NCBI RefSeq assembly: GCF_003574675.1
Contig: NZ_QOAZ01000004.1
Location: 99,317 to 163,316, forward strand
DNA from: Azohydromonas sediminis
GTDB lineage: Bacteria; Pseudomonadota; Gammaproteobacteria; Burkholderiales; Burkholderiaceae_C
Direction of reading: 5' to 3'
Length of the DNA stretch: 64,000 nt
Of the stretch, positions 25,990 through 35,178 are shown piece by piece (the stretch's first letter is position 1; each line of letters starts with the position of its first letter). Under the pieces are notes generated by a model. That model was not told the DNA's origin and did not search any database. It saw only the letters and a list, made by a program, of their open reading frames with translations. The position numbers and the translations under genes are program-made.

Positions 25990-27633
25990 ATGGACCCGCG
26001 CGACCTCCCGCCGCAGCTGAGCGGCCACGAGATTCAGGCGCTCGAGTTCGGCCACCGGCGCTCGGCCGACGAAGACGCCTACGTGCGCACCGGCCAGCCG
26101 GTGCGGCACGCGGTGGTCGTCGTCGGTGCCGGGCCGGTGGGGCTGACGCTGGCGATCGACCTCGCGCAGCGCGGCCAGCGCGTGCTGCTGCTCGACGACG
26201 ACCGCAGGCTGTCGACCGGCTCGCGCGCGATCTGCTTCGCCAAACGCACGCTCGAGATCTGGGACCGCCTCGGCGTCGGCGACGCGATGGTCGCCAAGGG
26301 TGTCGGCTGGAACGTCGGCAAGGTGTTCTTCGGCGCCGAGCACGTCTACACGTTCGACCTGCTGCCCGAGCCCGGCCACGAACGGCCCGCGTTCATCAAC
26401 CTGCAGCAATACTACGCCGAGGCCTACCTCGTCGCGCGCGCGGCGGCGCTGCCCAACGTCGAGCTGCGCTTCGCGAACCGGGTCGATGCGCTGCAGGCGC
26501 GCGACGACGGCGTCGTGCTCGGCATCGAGACGCCCGACGGCCGCTACGAGGTGATCGCCGACTGGCTCGTCGCGTGCGACGGCTCGCGCTCGCCGCTGCG
26601 CCGGCTGATGGGCCTCGAGACCAAGGGCCGCGTGTTCCGCGACCGCTTCCTGATCGCCGACGTGAAGATGCAGGCCGACTTCCCGACCGAGCGCTGGTTC
26701 TGGTTCGACCCGCCGTTCCACCCGAACCAGTCGGTGCTGCTGCACCGCCAGCCCGACGACGTCTGGCGCATCGACTTCCAGCTCGGCTGGGACGCCGACG
26801 CCGACGAAGAGAAGAAGCCCGAGAAGATCGTGCCGCGCGTGCGCGCGCTGCTCGGGGCGGAGGCGAAGTTCGAGCTCGAGTGGGCGAGTGTCTACACCTT
26901 CGCCTGCGAGCGCATGGACCACTTCCGCCACGGCCGCGTGCTGTTCGCCGGCGACGCGGCGCACCGCGTCTCGCCGTTCGGTGCGCGCGGCGCCAACTCG
27001 GGCGTGCAGGACGCCGACAACCTCGGCTGGAAGCTCGCCCGCGTGCTGCGCGGCGCGTCGCCCGCGGCGCTGCTCGACAGCTATGCGTTCGAGCGCGAGT
27101 TTGCCGCCGACGAGAACATCCGCCACTCCACGCGCTCGACCGACTTCATCACGCCCAAGAGCGAGGTCTCGCGGCTGTTCCGCGACGCCGTGCTCGAGCT
27201 CGCGCGCGAGCATGCGTTCGCGCGGCGCCTCGTCAACAGCGGGCGGCTGTCGACGCCGTCGACCTACGACGGCTCGCCGCTGAACACGCCGGATGCCGAC
27301 GCCGACTGGACCGGTGCGATGCGCCCCGGCGCACCGGCGTCCGACGCGCCGCTCGTGATCGACGGCCGGCGCACCTGGCTGCTGCGCGAGCTCGGCCCCG
27401 ACTTCACGCTGCTCGTGTGGGGCCAGGCGCCCAGGCTGTGCGCCGGGATGGGCTGCAAGGTGCTCGCGCTCGGCCCCGAGCACGACGCCGACGGCTGGCT
27501 CGCGAAGCGCTACGACCTGCGGCCCGGCAGCGCCTATCTGCTGCGCCCCGACCAGCACGTCGCGGCGCGCTGGCGCCAGCCCACGCCCGCCGCGGTCGAG
27601 GATGCGGTGGCCCGCGCCACCGCGACGCTGTGA
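25990..27633 (+). CDS. FAD-binding aromatic monooxygenase, PheA/TfdB (MhpA-like) family
   Basis: The 547-residue flavoprotein has the Rossmann motif VVVVGAGPVGLTLAIDLAQRG near residue 42, the DG motif WLVACDGSRSPLRRLMG, and the second FAD motif LFAGDAAHRVSPFGARGANSGVQDADNLGWKLA (seen from about residue 316). A thioredoxin-like C-terminal region follows, as in phenol and 3-(3-hydroxyphenyl)propionate hydroxylases. These enzymes use NAD(P)H and O2 to hydroxylate an aromatic ring. Placed 8 bases before DUF2783 and just ahead of hmgA-fahA, it may form homogentisate or a related hydroquinone from a hydroxyphenyl acid. The substrate is inferred from context only. Confidence 0.88.
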   Translation: MDPRDLPPQLSGHEIQALEFGHRRSADEDAYVRTGQPVRHAVVVVGAGPVGLTLAIDLAQRGQRVLLLDDDRRLSTGSRAICFAKRTLEIWDRLGVGDAMVAKGVGWNVGKVFFGAEHVYTFDLLPEPGHERPAFINLQQYYAEAYLVARAAALPNVELRFANRVDALQARDDGVVLGIETPDGRYEVIADWLVACDGSRSPLRRLMGLETKGRVFRDRFLIADVKMQADFPTERWFWFDPPFHPNQSVLLHRQPDDVWRIDFQLGWDADADEEKKPEKIVPRVRALLGAEAKFELEWASVYTFACERMDHFRHGRVLFAGDAAHRVSPFGARGANSGVQDADNLGWKLARVLRGASPAALLDSYAFEREFAADENIRHSTRSTDFITPKSEVSRLFRDAVLELAREHAFARRLVNSGRLSTPSTYDGSPLNTPDADADWTGAMRPGAPASDAPLVIDGRRTWLLRELGPDFTLLVWGQAPRLCAGMGCKVLALGPEHDADGWLAKRYDLRPGSAYLLRPDQHVAARWRQPTPAAVEDAVARATATL

Positions 27634-27640
27634 GGCCACG

Positions 27641-27865
27641 ATGGCGATGCTGATCACCGACCCGAACCTCGACGCCCCGGACGACTTCTACGAGGCGCTG
27701 ATCGAGGCGCACCAGGGGCTGAGCACGGCGCAGAGCCACGAGCTCAACGCCAAGCTCGTGCTGCTGCTGGCCAACCACGTCGGGCGGCTCGACGTGCTGC
27801 GCGAGGCGCTGGCCGCCGCGCGCGCGAGCGTCGAGCGCCGCGCGGCGACGGAGTCGAAGGCATGA
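27641..27865 (+). CDS. DUF2783 small protein
   Basis: The 74-residue protein reads [19 protein letters not shown] then [24 protein letters not shown], the pattern of DUF2783 (PF10932). Members occur almost only beside FAD monooxygenase and homogentisate dioxygenase genes in beta- and alphaproteobacteria. That suggests a helper role for one of these enzymes, but no function is established. The end overlaps the hmgA start in ATGA. An ATG two codons downstream (27647) is an alternative start. Confidence 0.85.
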   Translation: MAMLITDPNLDAPDDFYEALIEAHQGLSTAQSHELNAKLVLLLANHVGRLDVLREALAAARASVERRAATESKA

Positions 27866-29151
27866 ACACCGAACTTCGCTACCAGACCGGCTTCGGCAAC
27901 CAGTTCGCGACCGAGGCCATCGCCGGCGCGCTGCCGCAGGGCCGCAACAGCCCGCAGAAGCCGCCGCACGGGCTGTACGCCGAGCTGCTGTCGGGCACCG
28001 CCTTCACCGCGCCGCGGCACCAGAACCTGCGCACCTGGCTGTACCGTCGCCGGCCGTCGGTCGTCGTCGGCGGCTACGAGGCGTATGCGCAGCCGCTGTG
28101 GAAGACCGGCGCCGCCGACGGCGTCGCGATGCCGCCGAACCCGCTGCGCTGGCACCCGGTCGCGATCCCCGACGAGCCGCTCGACTTCGTCGACGGCCTG
28201 CGCACCGTCGTCGTCAACGGCGACGCCGACGCGCAGATGGGCGTCGCGGTGCACCTGGCGCTCGTCAACCGCTCGATGACGAACCGCGCCTTCGTCGACG
28301 CCGACGGCGAACTGCTGCTCGTGCCTCAAGAGGGCGCCTTGACGATCACGACCGAGTGCGGCGTGCTGCGCGCCGCACCGGGCGAGATCGTGCTGATCCC
28401 GCGCGGCATGGCGTTCAAGGTCGCGGTCGACGGCCCGTCGCGCGTCTACGTCGGCGAGAACTACGGCGCGCCGTTTCGCCTGCCCGAACTCGGGCCCATC
28501 GGCTCCAACGGCCTCGCGAACCCGCGCGACTTCCGCGCGCCGGTCGCGGCGTTCGAGGACGCCGCCGGCGCCTACGAGATCGTGCGCAAGTTCGGCGGCG
28601 CACTGTGGCGCGCGCGGCAGGACCACACGCCGTTCGACGTCGTCGCGTGGCACGGCAACCTCGTGCCCTTCGTCTACGACACGCGCACGTTCATGACGAT
28701 CGGCTCGATCAGCTTCGACCACCCCGACCCGTCGATCTTCACCGTGCTGACGAGCCCGTCGGACACGCCCGGCGTGGCCAACTGCGACTTCGTGATCTTC
28801 CCGCCGCGCTGGATGGTCGCCGAGGACACGTTCCGCCCGCCCTGGTACCACCGCAACGTGATGAGCGAGTTCATGGGCCTCGTCTACGGCCAGTACGACG
28901 CCAAGCCCGAGGGCTTCCGCCCCGGCGGCATGAGCCTGCACGACGGCATGGTGCCGCACGGCCCCGACGCCGAGGCGTTCGAGCGCGCGACGAACGCCGT
29001 GCTCGCGCCGCACAAGCTCGATGCGACGCTCGCGTTCATGTTCGAGAGCCGCTGGCGCTTCCGCCCGACCGCGTGGGCGATGGGCTGCGGCGCACTCGAC
29101 GCCACCTACGCCGACTGCTGGGCCGCGCTGAAGGACCGCTTCCAACCATGA
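27862..29151 (+). CDS. hmgA: Homogentisate 1,2-dioxygenase
   Basis: The 429-residue enzyme opens the ring of homogentisate to maleylacetoacetate, a step of tyrosine and phenylalanine breakdown. It begins [19 protein letters not shown] and carries the iron-site region [15 protein letters not shown] (His and Glu ligands), with the other His in [16 protein letters not shown]. Length is as usual (about 430-440). Its start overlaps DUF2783 and its stop overlaps fahA in ATGA, so the three are coupled. No maleylacetoacetate isomerase gene (maiA) is present in the cluster; isomerisation must rely on a distant gene or glutathione-free chemistry. Confidence 0.96.
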   Translation: MNTELRYQTGFGNQFATEAIAGALPQGRNSPQKPPHGLYAELLSGTAFTAPRHQNLRTWLYRRRPSVVVGGYEAYAQPLWKTGAADGVAMPPNPLRWHPVAIPDEPLDFVDGLRTVVVNGDADAQMGVAVHLALVNRSMTNRAFVDADGELLLVPQEGALTITTECGVLRAAPGEIVLIPRGMAFKVAVDGPSRVYVGENYGAPFRLPELGPIGSNGLANPRDFRAPVAAFEDAAGAYEIVRKFGGALWRARQDHTPFDVVAWHGNLVPFVYDTRTFMTIGSISFDHPDPSIFTVLTSPSDTPGVANCDFVIFPPRWMVAEDTFRPPWYHRNVMSEFMGLVYGQYDAKPEGFRPGGMSLHDGMVPHGPDAEAFERATNAVLAPHKLDATLAFMFESRWRFRPTAWAMGCGALDATYADCWAALKDRFQP

Positions 29152-30455
29152 CGCTCACCGACGCCACCCACGACCCGGCGCTCACGAGCTGGGTCGACTC
29201 GGCCAACGCGGCCGACTGCGACTTCCCGATCCAGAACCTGCCGCTGGGCGCGTTCCGCCGCGCGAAGACCGACGAGCCGGTGCGCATCGGTGTGGCGATC
29301 GGCGACCAGGTGCTCGACCTGAAGCTCGCTGCCGCGCAGTGCCCGTGGGGCGAGGGCGTGCCCGAGCTGCTCGCGCCGCTGGCCGCGGGCGACCTCAACG
29401 CCTTCATGGCGCTCGGCCCGGCCGCGCGGCGCCGGCTGCGTGCGGCGCTGTCGGCCGCGCTCGCTTCGGGCAGCGACCAGGCGCCGTTCCTGGAACTTTG
29501 CCTCGTGCCGCAGGCCGACGCCGAGATGCAGCTGCCGTGCCGCATCGGCGACTACACCGACTTCTACACGGGCATCCACCACGCGACCGCGGTCGGCAAG
29601 CTGTTCCGCCCCGACAACCCGCTGCTGCCGAACTACAAGTGGGTGCCGATCGGCTACCACGGCCGCGCGTCGTCGATCGGCGTGAGCGGCCAGGTGTTTC
29701 GCCGCCCGCACGGCCAGATCAAGCGCCCGGACCGCGACGCGCCGGACTTCGGGCCCTGCCAGCGCCTCGACTACGAGCTCGAACTCGGCGCGATCGTCGG
29801 CACCGGCAACGCGCTCGGCGAGCCGGTGCCGATCGAGCGCGCCGAGGAGCACCTGTTCGGCGTCGTGCTGCTCAACGACTGGTCGGCGCGCGACATCCAG
29901 GCCTGGGAGTACCAGCCGCTCGGGCCGTTCCTGTCGAAGAACTTCGCGACGACGATCTCGCCATGGGTCGTCACGATGGAAGCGCTCGCGCCGTTCCGTC
30001 GCCCGTTCGCGCGCCCGGCGGGTGACCCGGCGCCGCTGCCGTACCTCGACAGTGCGTTCAACCGCGAGGCTGGCGCGATCGACATCGTGCTCGAGGTCTG
30101 GCTGCAGTCGGCGCAGATGCGCGAGCGCGGATTGCCTGCGCAGCGGCTGATGCAGTCGAACTTCCGCGACGCGTACTGGACGCTCGCGCAGATGCTCGCG
30201 CACCACACCGTCAACGGCTGCAACCTGCAGCCGGGCGACCTGCTGGGCACCGGCACGCAGTCGGGGCCGGGCCCCGACCAGGGCGGCTCGCTGCTCGAGC
30301 TGACGCAAGGCGGCCGCCAGCCGATCACGCTCGCTTCCGGCGAGACGCGCACCTTCCTCGCCGACGGCGACACCGTGATCCTGCGCGCGCACTGCGCGGC
30401 GCCGGGCGCGCGGCGCATCGGCTTCGGCGCGTGCGCCGGCACGGTGGCGGGCTGA
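29148..30455 (+). CDS. fahA: Fumarylacetoacetase
   Basis: The 435-residue hydrolase cleaves fumarylacetoacetate to fumarate and acetoacetate, the last step of homogentisate breakdown. Signatures include [17 protein letters not shown] (metal Asp and catalytic His region), [23 protein letters not shown] (Glu ligands) and [19 protein letters not shown]. The start ATG overlaps the hmgA stop. Acetoacetate could feed the CoA-transferase or polyhydroxyalkanoate metabolism also represented in this window. A palindrome and a GC hairpin lie downstream before the TRAP genes. Confidence 0.95.
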   Translation: MTLTDATHDPALTSWVDSANAADCDFPIQNLPLGAFRRAKTDEPVRIGVAIGDQVLDLKLAAAQCPWGEGVPELLAPLAAGDLNAFMALGPAARRRLRAALSAALASGSDQAPFLELCLVPQADAEMQLPCRIGDYTDFYTGIHHATAVGKLFRPDNPLLPNYKWVPIGYHGRASSIGVSGQVFRRPHGQIKRPDRDAPDFGPCQRLDYELELGAIVGTGNALGEPVPIERAEEHLFGVVLLNDWSARDIQAWEYQPLGPFLSKNFATTISPWVVTMEALAPFRRPFARPAGDPAPLPYLDSAFNREAGAIDIVLEVWLQSAQMRERGLPAQRLMQSNFRDAYWTLAQMLAHHTVNGCNLQPGDLLGTGTQSGPGPDQGGSLLELTQGGRQPITLASGETRTFLADGDTVILRAHCAAPGARRIGFGACAGTVAG

Positions 30456-30478
30456 CGCGGGGCACGGCGTGGACGTTG

Positions 30479-30491
30479 CCATGCTGCATGG
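30479..30491. promoter_or_regulatory. 13-bp perfect palindrome upstream of TRAP genes
   Basis: CCATGC-T-GCATGG is a perfect inverted repeat in the 227-base gap between fahA and the TRAP binding-protein gene. It is overlapped on its left by TTGCCA (30476-30481), which could be a -35 element, though no good -10 was found 16-18 bases away. It may be an operator for a dimeric regulator of the transporter. Nothing else in the gap up to the hairpin at 30626 was recognised. Confidence 0.35.
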
Positions 30492-30625
30492 GCATACCTG
30501 CTAGTCGGGGCGCGGCATGATCGGCGGGAACTCCGTGCGCCAACAATGCTCGACCGCACGCGCGGGCGCCGTCGCGCGGTGCGTGAATCTGCGTAGGCGT
30601 CGCGGGACGGCGACCCGTTAACCTC

Positions 30626-30661
30626 GCGGGCCCGCCATCGGGGGCGGCCCGCTTCTTCCTT
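30626..30661 (+). terminator. GC hairpin plus pyrimidine tract before the TRAP genes
   Basis: GCGGGC(C)CGCC at 30626-30636 pairs with GGCGGCCCGC at 30643-30652: ten pairs, one bulged C and a six-base loop, followed by TTCTTCCTT. The element ends 22 bases before the ATG of the TRAP binding-protein gene. It may terminate the hmgA-fahA transcript, or act as an attenuator in the leader of the transporter mRNA. The T tract is weak. Confidence 0.45.
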
Positions 30662-30682
30662 CCACCCTCTGGAGACACTCGC

Positions 30683-31711
30683 ATGAAAGCCTGGACCAAG
30701 ATCGGCCTGCTCGCCGCCGCCGTCGCGGTGGCGCTGCCGGCCGCCGCGCAGGACGTCACGCTGAAGTTCCACCACATCTGGAACACGCAGGCGATGGCCT
30801 CGGTGAACGTGATCAACCCCTGGTGCGAGAAGATCGCCAAGGAGTCGAACAACCGCCTGAAGTGCCAGATCTTCCCGGCGATGTCGCTCGGCGGCACGCC
30901 GCCGCAGCTCGTCGACCAGGTCAAGGACGGCGTCACCGACCTGACGATCACGCTGCCGGGCTACACCGCCGGGCGCTTCCCGGCGATGGAGGTGTTCGAG
31001 CTTCCGTTCATGACCAACTCGGCCGAGGCCGCCGCGCAGGCGGCGTGGGAGTACCTGCAGAAGTACGCGACGCGCGAGTTCCCGGGCACCAAGATCCTCG
31101 CGGTGTGGACGCACGATGAAGGCCTCGTGCACACGAAGGACAAGCAGGTCAAGACGCTCGAGGACTTCAAGGGTCTGAAGATGCGCGCGCCGACGCGGCA
31201 GACCAACAAGCTGCTCGCCTCGCTCGGCGCCGCGCCGGTGGGCATGCCGCTGCCGGCGATCCCCGACGCGATCAGCAAGGGCACGATCGACGGCTTCACG
31301 CTGCCGTGGGAGCCGCTGCCGTCGCTGAAGCTGCAGGAGATGGTCAAGTACCACACCGAGACGCATCCGTCGCGCCCGTCGCTGTACAGCGCGGTGTTCA
31401 TCTTCGGCATGAACCAGGCCAAGTACGACAGCCTGCCGGCGGACCTGAAGAAGGTCATCGACGACAACAGCGGCATGGCGCTGTCCAAGCAGATCGGCGC
31501 GGTGTGGGATGCGAGCCGGGGCCCGGCGCGCAAGCTGGCGCAGGACCGCGGCAACGTGTTCCTCGAGCTGTCGCCCGCCGAGACCGACCGCTGGATCGCC
31601 GCGTCGGCCAAGCTCTACGACGAATGGGTCGACGACATGAACAAGCGCGGCCTGCCGGGCAAGCAGATGCTCGACGACGCGCGTGCGCTGCTGGCCAAGT
31701 ACAAGAAGTGA
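30683..31711 (+). CDS. dctP: TRAP transporter substrate-binding protein (DctP family)
   Basis: The 342-residue protein has a Sec signal peptide (KIGLLAAAVAVALPAAAQ, cleaved near residue 23) and a DctP/TAXI-like periplasmic binding fold. Family features are LKGLKMRAP-like FKGLKMRAPTRQTNKLLA, the PAIPDAISKGTIDGFTLPWE region and a C-terminal helix pair. The Arg of MRAP is the usual carboxylate-binding residue, so an organic acid is the likely ligand. It precedes the small and large membrane subunit genes and follows the homogentisate operon, so an aromatic or keto acid is possible but unproven. GGAG lies 8 bases before the start. Confidence 0.92.
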   Translation: MKAWTKIGLLAAAVAVALPAAAQDVTLKFHHIWNTQAMASVNVINPWCEKIAKESNNRLKCQIFPAMSLGGTPPQLVDQVKDGVTDLTITLPGYTAGRFPAMEVFELPFMTNSAEAAAQAAWEYLQKYATREFPGTKILAVWTHDEGLVHTKDKQVKTLEDFKGLKMRAPTRQTNKLLASLGAAPVGMPLPAIPDAISKGTIDGFTLPWEPLPSLKLQEMVKYHTETHPSRPSLYSAVFIFGMNQAKYDSLPADLKKVIDDNSGMALSKQIGAVWDASRGPARKLAQDRGNVFLELSPAETDRWIAASAKLYDEWVDDMNKRGLPGKQMLDDARALLAKYKK

Positions 31712-31716
31712 CGCCG

Positions 31717-31751
31717 GTCGGCGGCCGGGGGGGGGCACCCCGGCCGCCGAC
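31717..31751 (+). promoter_or_regulatory. Intercistronic hairpin between TRAP dctP and dctQ genes
   Basis: GTCGGCGGCCGGGG (31717-31730) and CCCCGGCCGCCGAC (31738-31751) form a perfect 14-bp stem with a seven-base loop. It begins 5 bases after the dctP stop codon and is followed by no T run. Such a stable structure would protect the 3' end of the dctP message or reduce readthrough, giving more binding protein than membrane subunits. Comparable stem-loops between dctP and dctQ are known in other TRAP operons. Confidence 0.65.
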
Positions 31752-31846
31752 GCGCCCGCGGACGGTGCCCGCGCGACGGTGCGCCGCCCGCGGCAGGGAC
31801 GATCGGCCGCGCGAGCGGCCTCGCCCCGTCTCCAACGGACGCTCCG

Positions 31847-32338
31847 ATGCTTCGATTCCTCAACCGCGTCGCGTGGCTGTTCGCGCTGCTCGGCGGCGTG
31901 ATCGCGCTGGCGGTCGCGCTGATGGTGGTCGTGTCGATCACCGGCCGCGCGACGATGGCCAAGCCGATCCAGGGCGACGTCGAGCTGACGCAGTTCGCGA
32001 TCGCGCTGGCGATCTCGCTGAGCCTGCCGTGGTGCCAGATCCACGGCGGCAACATCGTCGTCGACTACTTCACGCAGCGCCTGCCGCGGCGCGCGATCGC
32101 GTGGCTCGACGCCGTCGGCGCGCTGATGCTGACCGCGATGGGCGCGCTGCTGTCGTGGCGCGCCGCCGTCGGCGCCATCGGTTCCAAGCAGACGTTCGAA
32201 GCGACGATGATCCTCGACCTGCCGATGTGGTGGATCTACGCGTCGCTGTCGCCCGGGCTCGCGCTCGCGGCCTTCATCGGTCTGGTGCAGGCGGGCCTGC
32301 TGATCGCCGGCCGTGACCTCACCCGACTGCAGTCATGA
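31847..32338 (+). CDS. dctQ: TRAP transporter small permease subunit (DctQ)
   Basis: The 163-residue membrane protein has four predicted hydrophobic helices, starting near residue 10 (WLFALLGGVIALAVALMVVV), and the conserved ELTQFAIALAISLSLPWCQ segment with a following HGGNIVVDYF. DctQ subunits join the binding protein to the large DctM permease. It lies 135 bases after dctP, beyond the hairpin, and overlaps dctM by 4 bases. Confidence 0.9.
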   Translation: MLRFLNRVAWLFALLGGVIALAVALMVVVSITGRATMAKPIQGDVELTQFAIALAISLSLPWCQIHGGNIVVDYFTQRLPRRAIAWLDAVGALMLTAMGALLSWRAAVGAIGSKQTFEATMILDLPMWWIYASLSPGLALAAFIGLVQAGLLIAGRDLTRLQS

Positions 32339-33660
32339 GCCCCACCACCGTCGGTCTGCTGATGTTCGCGGCGATGATCGCGCTGCTCGTGCTGCGCGTG
32401 CCGATCGCCGCGGCGATGTTCATTCCCGGCGCGGTCGGCTACTGGGTGCTGACCAGCGAGGCGTCGCTGCTGAACCTGCTCAAGGGCTCGGCGGTGGCGC
32501 GCCTGACGGTGTACGACCTGTCGGTGATCCCGCTGTTCCTGCTGATGGGCCAGTTCGCGACGCAGGGGGGCCTGAGCCGCGCGCTGTTCCAGGCCGCCGC
32601 GGCGTTCATCGGCCACATCCGCGGCGGGCTCGCGATGGCCTCGGTCTTCAGCGCCGGCGCGTTCGGCGCCGTGTGCGGCTCGGCGGTGGCCACCGCCGCG
32701 ACGATCACGCAGGTGGCCTACCCCGAGATGCGCAAGCACGGCTACTCGGGGCGCCTGTCGACCGGCACGCTGGCGGTCGGCGGCGGGCTGGGCATCCTGA
32801 TCCCGCCGTCGGTGCCGCTGGTCGTCTACGCGATCCTGACGGAGCAGAACATCGCCAAGCTGTTCGCCGCAGCGATGATCCCCGGCGTGCTGGCGATGCT
32901 GATGTACGCCGGCGTGATCTGGCTGATGTGCCGGCTGCAGCCGCAGCTGGCGTCGCCGAGCGAGGCGCTGCCGTGGCGGCAGCGCTGGCACGCGTTCGCC
33001 GGCGTGTGGCCGATCCTGGTGATCTTCGTCATCGTGTTCGGCGGCATCTATGGCGGCATCTTCTCGCCGACCGAAGGCGCTGCCGTCGGCGCGGTCAGCA
33101 CCTTCGTCGCCGGCGTGCTGCGGCGCGAACTGACGCTGCCGGCGATCGGGCGCAGCTTCCTCGGCGCCGCCGAGACCTCGGCGATGGTGTTCATGATCTT
33201 CCTCGGCGCCGACATGATGAACTCGACGCTGGCCGTCACGCAGCTGCCGATGCACCTGGCCGACTGGGTGTCGCACCTCGAGGTGTCGCCGCTGCTGATC
33301 GTCACCTGCGTGCTGCTGTTCTACGTGCTGATGGGCTGCATCATGGACGAGCTGTCGCTGGTGCTGCTGACGATTCCCGTGCTGTTCCCGGCCATCATGG
33401 GCCTGGACCTGTGGGGCCTGGGCGCCGAGGCCAAGGCGCTGTGGTTCGGCATCCTGATCCTGATGACGATGGGCACCGGGCTGATCAGCCCGCCGGTGGG
33501 GCTGAATGTCTACGTCGTCAACGGCATCACGAAGGACGTGCCGCTGATGGAGACGTACAAGGGCGTGTTCCCGTTCCTGGCCAGCGACTTCGTGCGCCTG
33601 TTCCTGGTGCTCATGTTCCCGTCGATCAGCCTCGGGCTGGTGGCCTGGCTCTACGGCTGA
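32335..33660 (+). CDS. dctM: TRAP transporter large permease subunit (DctM)
   Basis: The 441-residue protein has about twelve membrane helices and the DctM signatures PLFLLMGQFATQGGLSRALF, SAVATAATITQVAYPEMRKHGY, GGGLGILIPPSVPLVVYAILTEQ and TGLISPPVGLNVYVV. It is the Na+-driven transport channel working with DctP and DctQ in the inner membrane. The start overlaps the dctQ stop in ATGA. A 9-bp perfect stem (33669-33693) lies just beyond the stop and before the convergent chrA gene. Confidence 0.93.
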   Translation: MSPTTVGLLMFAAMIALLVLRVPIAAAMFIPGAVGYWVLTSEASLLNLLKGSAVARLTVYDLSVIPLFLLMGQFATQGGLSRALFQAAAAFIGHIRGGLAMASVFSAGAFGAVCGSAVATAATITQVAYPEMRKHGYSGRLSTGTLAVGGGLGILIPPSVPLVVYAILTEQNIAKLFAAAMIPGVLAMLMYAGVIWLMCRLQPQLASPSEALPWRQRWHAFAGVWPILVIFVIVFGGIYGGIFSPTEGAAVGAVSTFVAGVLRRELTLPAIGRSFLGAAETSAMVFMIFLGADMMNSTLAVTQLPMHLADWVSHLEVSPLLIVTCVLLFYVLMGCIMDELSLVLLTIPVLFPAIMGLDLWGLGAEAKALWFGILILMTMGTGLISPPVGLNVYVVNGITKDVPLMETYKGVFPFLASDFVRLFLVLMFPSISLGLVAWLYG

Positions 33661-33668
33661 CGGCCCGG

Positions 33669-33693
33669 CGCCGCGCGCCCGGCACGCGCGGCG
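33669..33693. terminator. Hairpin between convergent TRAP and chrA genes
   Basis: CGCCGCGCG (33669-33677) and CGCGCGGCG (33685-33693) form a perfect 9-bp stem with a 7-base loop in the 39-base gap between two convergent stops. There is no T run, so it may only slow polymerase or stabilise 3' ends in both directions. Confidence 0.35.
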
Positions 33694-33699
33694 TGGCGG

Positions 33700-34923
33700 C
33701 TACGCGTGCAGCCACGCGCCGGCTGCGGCCCCCGCGGCGACGACCCACAGCGGCGACACGCGGCCGACGACGAGCAGCCCGAACGCGGCCAGCGCGACGC
33801 CGAAGTCGGCGCGCGAGGCGATCGCGCTCGTCCACACCGGGTCGTACAGCGCGGCCGCGAGCACGCCGACCACCGCGGCGTGGATGCCGCCCATCGCGCG
33901 CTGCGCGCCGGCGCGCCGGCGCAGCGCTTCCCAGAACGGCAGCGCACCGGCTACCAGCAGCAAGCCGGGTGCGAAGATCGCCACCAGCAGCACCGCCGCG
34001 CTCCACGCGCCGCCCAGAGGGGCCGGCATCACGGCGCCGAGGTAGGCCGCGAAGCTGAACAGCGGGCCCGGCACCGCCTGCGCGGCGCCGTAGCCGGCGA
34101 GGAAGGCGTCGTTGTCGACCCAGCCCGGCGGCACCACGCCGGCCTGCAGCAGCGGCAGCACGACGTGGCCGCCGCCGAACACGAGCGCGCCGGCCCGGTA
34201 GACGACGGCCACCGCATGCAGCAGCGTCGACGACAGCGTCGTCGCGAGCGCCGGCAGCGCCACCAGCAGCGCCGCGCACAGCGCCAGCAGCAGCGCACCG
34301 GTGCGCCGGCCGATGCCGGGGTCGCGGTGCGGCGCCGGCGACAGGGGCGCCAGCCGCAGCGCCCAGCGCCCGACCGCACCGCCGAGCACGATCGCGCCGA
34401 CCTGGCCCGCGGCGGTGGGCGCCGCGAGCACCAGCAGCGCCGCGGCGACGGCGATGCCCGCGCGCAGCCGGTCGGGGCACAGCGCGCGGGCCATGCTCCA
34501 GACGGCCTGCGCGACGACGGCCACGGCGACGACCTTCAGCCCGTGCACGGCGCCCGACGCCGCCAGCGCCGGCCACTGCGCGAGGCCGTGCGCGAAGGCG
34601 ACGAGCGCGACCGCCGACGGCAGCGTGAAGCCCGCCCACGCCGCCAGCGCCCCGCCCCAGCCGGCGCGCCCGAGACCGATCGCGATGCCGACCTGACTGC
34701 TTGCGGGCCCGGGTAGGAACTGGCACAGCGCGACCAGGTCCGCGTAGCGCGCGTCATCGAGCCAGCGTCGCCGCTCGACGAACTCGGTGCGAAAGTAGCC
34801 CAGGTGCGCGACTGGACCGCCGAACGAGGTCAGGCCGAGCCGCAGGAAGGCCCACAGGACCTCGAGCGCACGGCCGTCGCGTGCGGCTGCGGGGCTGGGG
34901 CGGGCGGGTGGGTGGTCGGGCAT
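33700..34923 (-). CDS. chrA: Chromate transporter, two-domain ChrA
   Basis: The 407-residue membrane protein contains two CHR repeats: one from about residue 20 with [20 protein letters not shown] and [21 protein letters not shown], and one from about 230 with [17 protein letters not shown] and [19 protein letters not shown]. Long-chain CHR proteins export chromate using the proton gradient; some family members have unknown anion substrates. No chrB regulator gene is nearby. The start at 34923 matches the family beginning; a longer upstream frame is not credible. Confidence 0.88.
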   Translation of the reverse strand: MPDHPPARPSPAAARDGRALEVLWAFLRLGLTSFGGPVAHLGYFRTEFVERRRWLDDARYADLVALCQFLPGPASSQVGIAIGLGRAGWGGALAAWAGFTLPSAVALVAFAHGLAQWPALAASGAVHGLKVVAVAVVAQAVWSMARALCPDRLRAGIAVAAALLVLAAPTAAGQVGAIVLGGAVGRWALRLAPLSPAPHRDPGIGRRTGALLLALCAALLVALPALATTLSSTLLHAVAVVYRAGALVFGGGHVVLPLLQAGVVPPGWVDNDAFLAGYGAAQAVPGPLFSFAAYLGAVMPAPLGGAWSAAVLLVAIFAPGLLLVAGALPFWEALRRRAGAQRAMGGIHAAVVGVLAAALYDPVWTSAIASRADFGVALAAFGLLVVGRVSPLWVVAAGAAAGAWLHA

Positions 34924-35060
34924 CGTGGCGGCGGCCGGCAACGGCCGACGACGGCCCGCGATTGTGCGTGGGCTCTGTGGGGCACCGCGGTCACGGGTCT
35001 GCGCGGCCGCCCCGGCCCGAGCGGCCCCGTCACGGCGCCGCCGATTCGGGTCGCCCAACG

Positions 35061-35086
35061 AAAAAAGCCCGGCGTCGCCGCCGGGC
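35061..35086 (-). terminator. Rho-independent terminator of the phasin gene
   Basis: On the minus strand GCCCGGC pairs with GCCGGGC across a 6-base loop and is followed directly by six T residues. It lies 93 bases after the phasin stop and is a textbook intrinsic terminator. Between it and the gene lie two GGTACC hexamers (35091-35096, 35105-35110), of unknown meaning. The rest of the 34924-35060 gap shows nothing recognisable. Confidence 0.85.
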
Positions 35087-35178
35087 CGAAGGTACCTTGT
35101 GGAGGGTACCGAGGAGACAACTCTCAACAGCGCGAGCCGCCACGCACGACGCGGCGGCCCGGTGCGGTGCCGCGCGAA

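Noticed and set aside
35091..35110. Two GGTACC hexamers as a regulatory repeat
   Set aside because: They are short self-complementary hexamers 8 bases apart after the phasin stop, with no flanking conservation to support a function.
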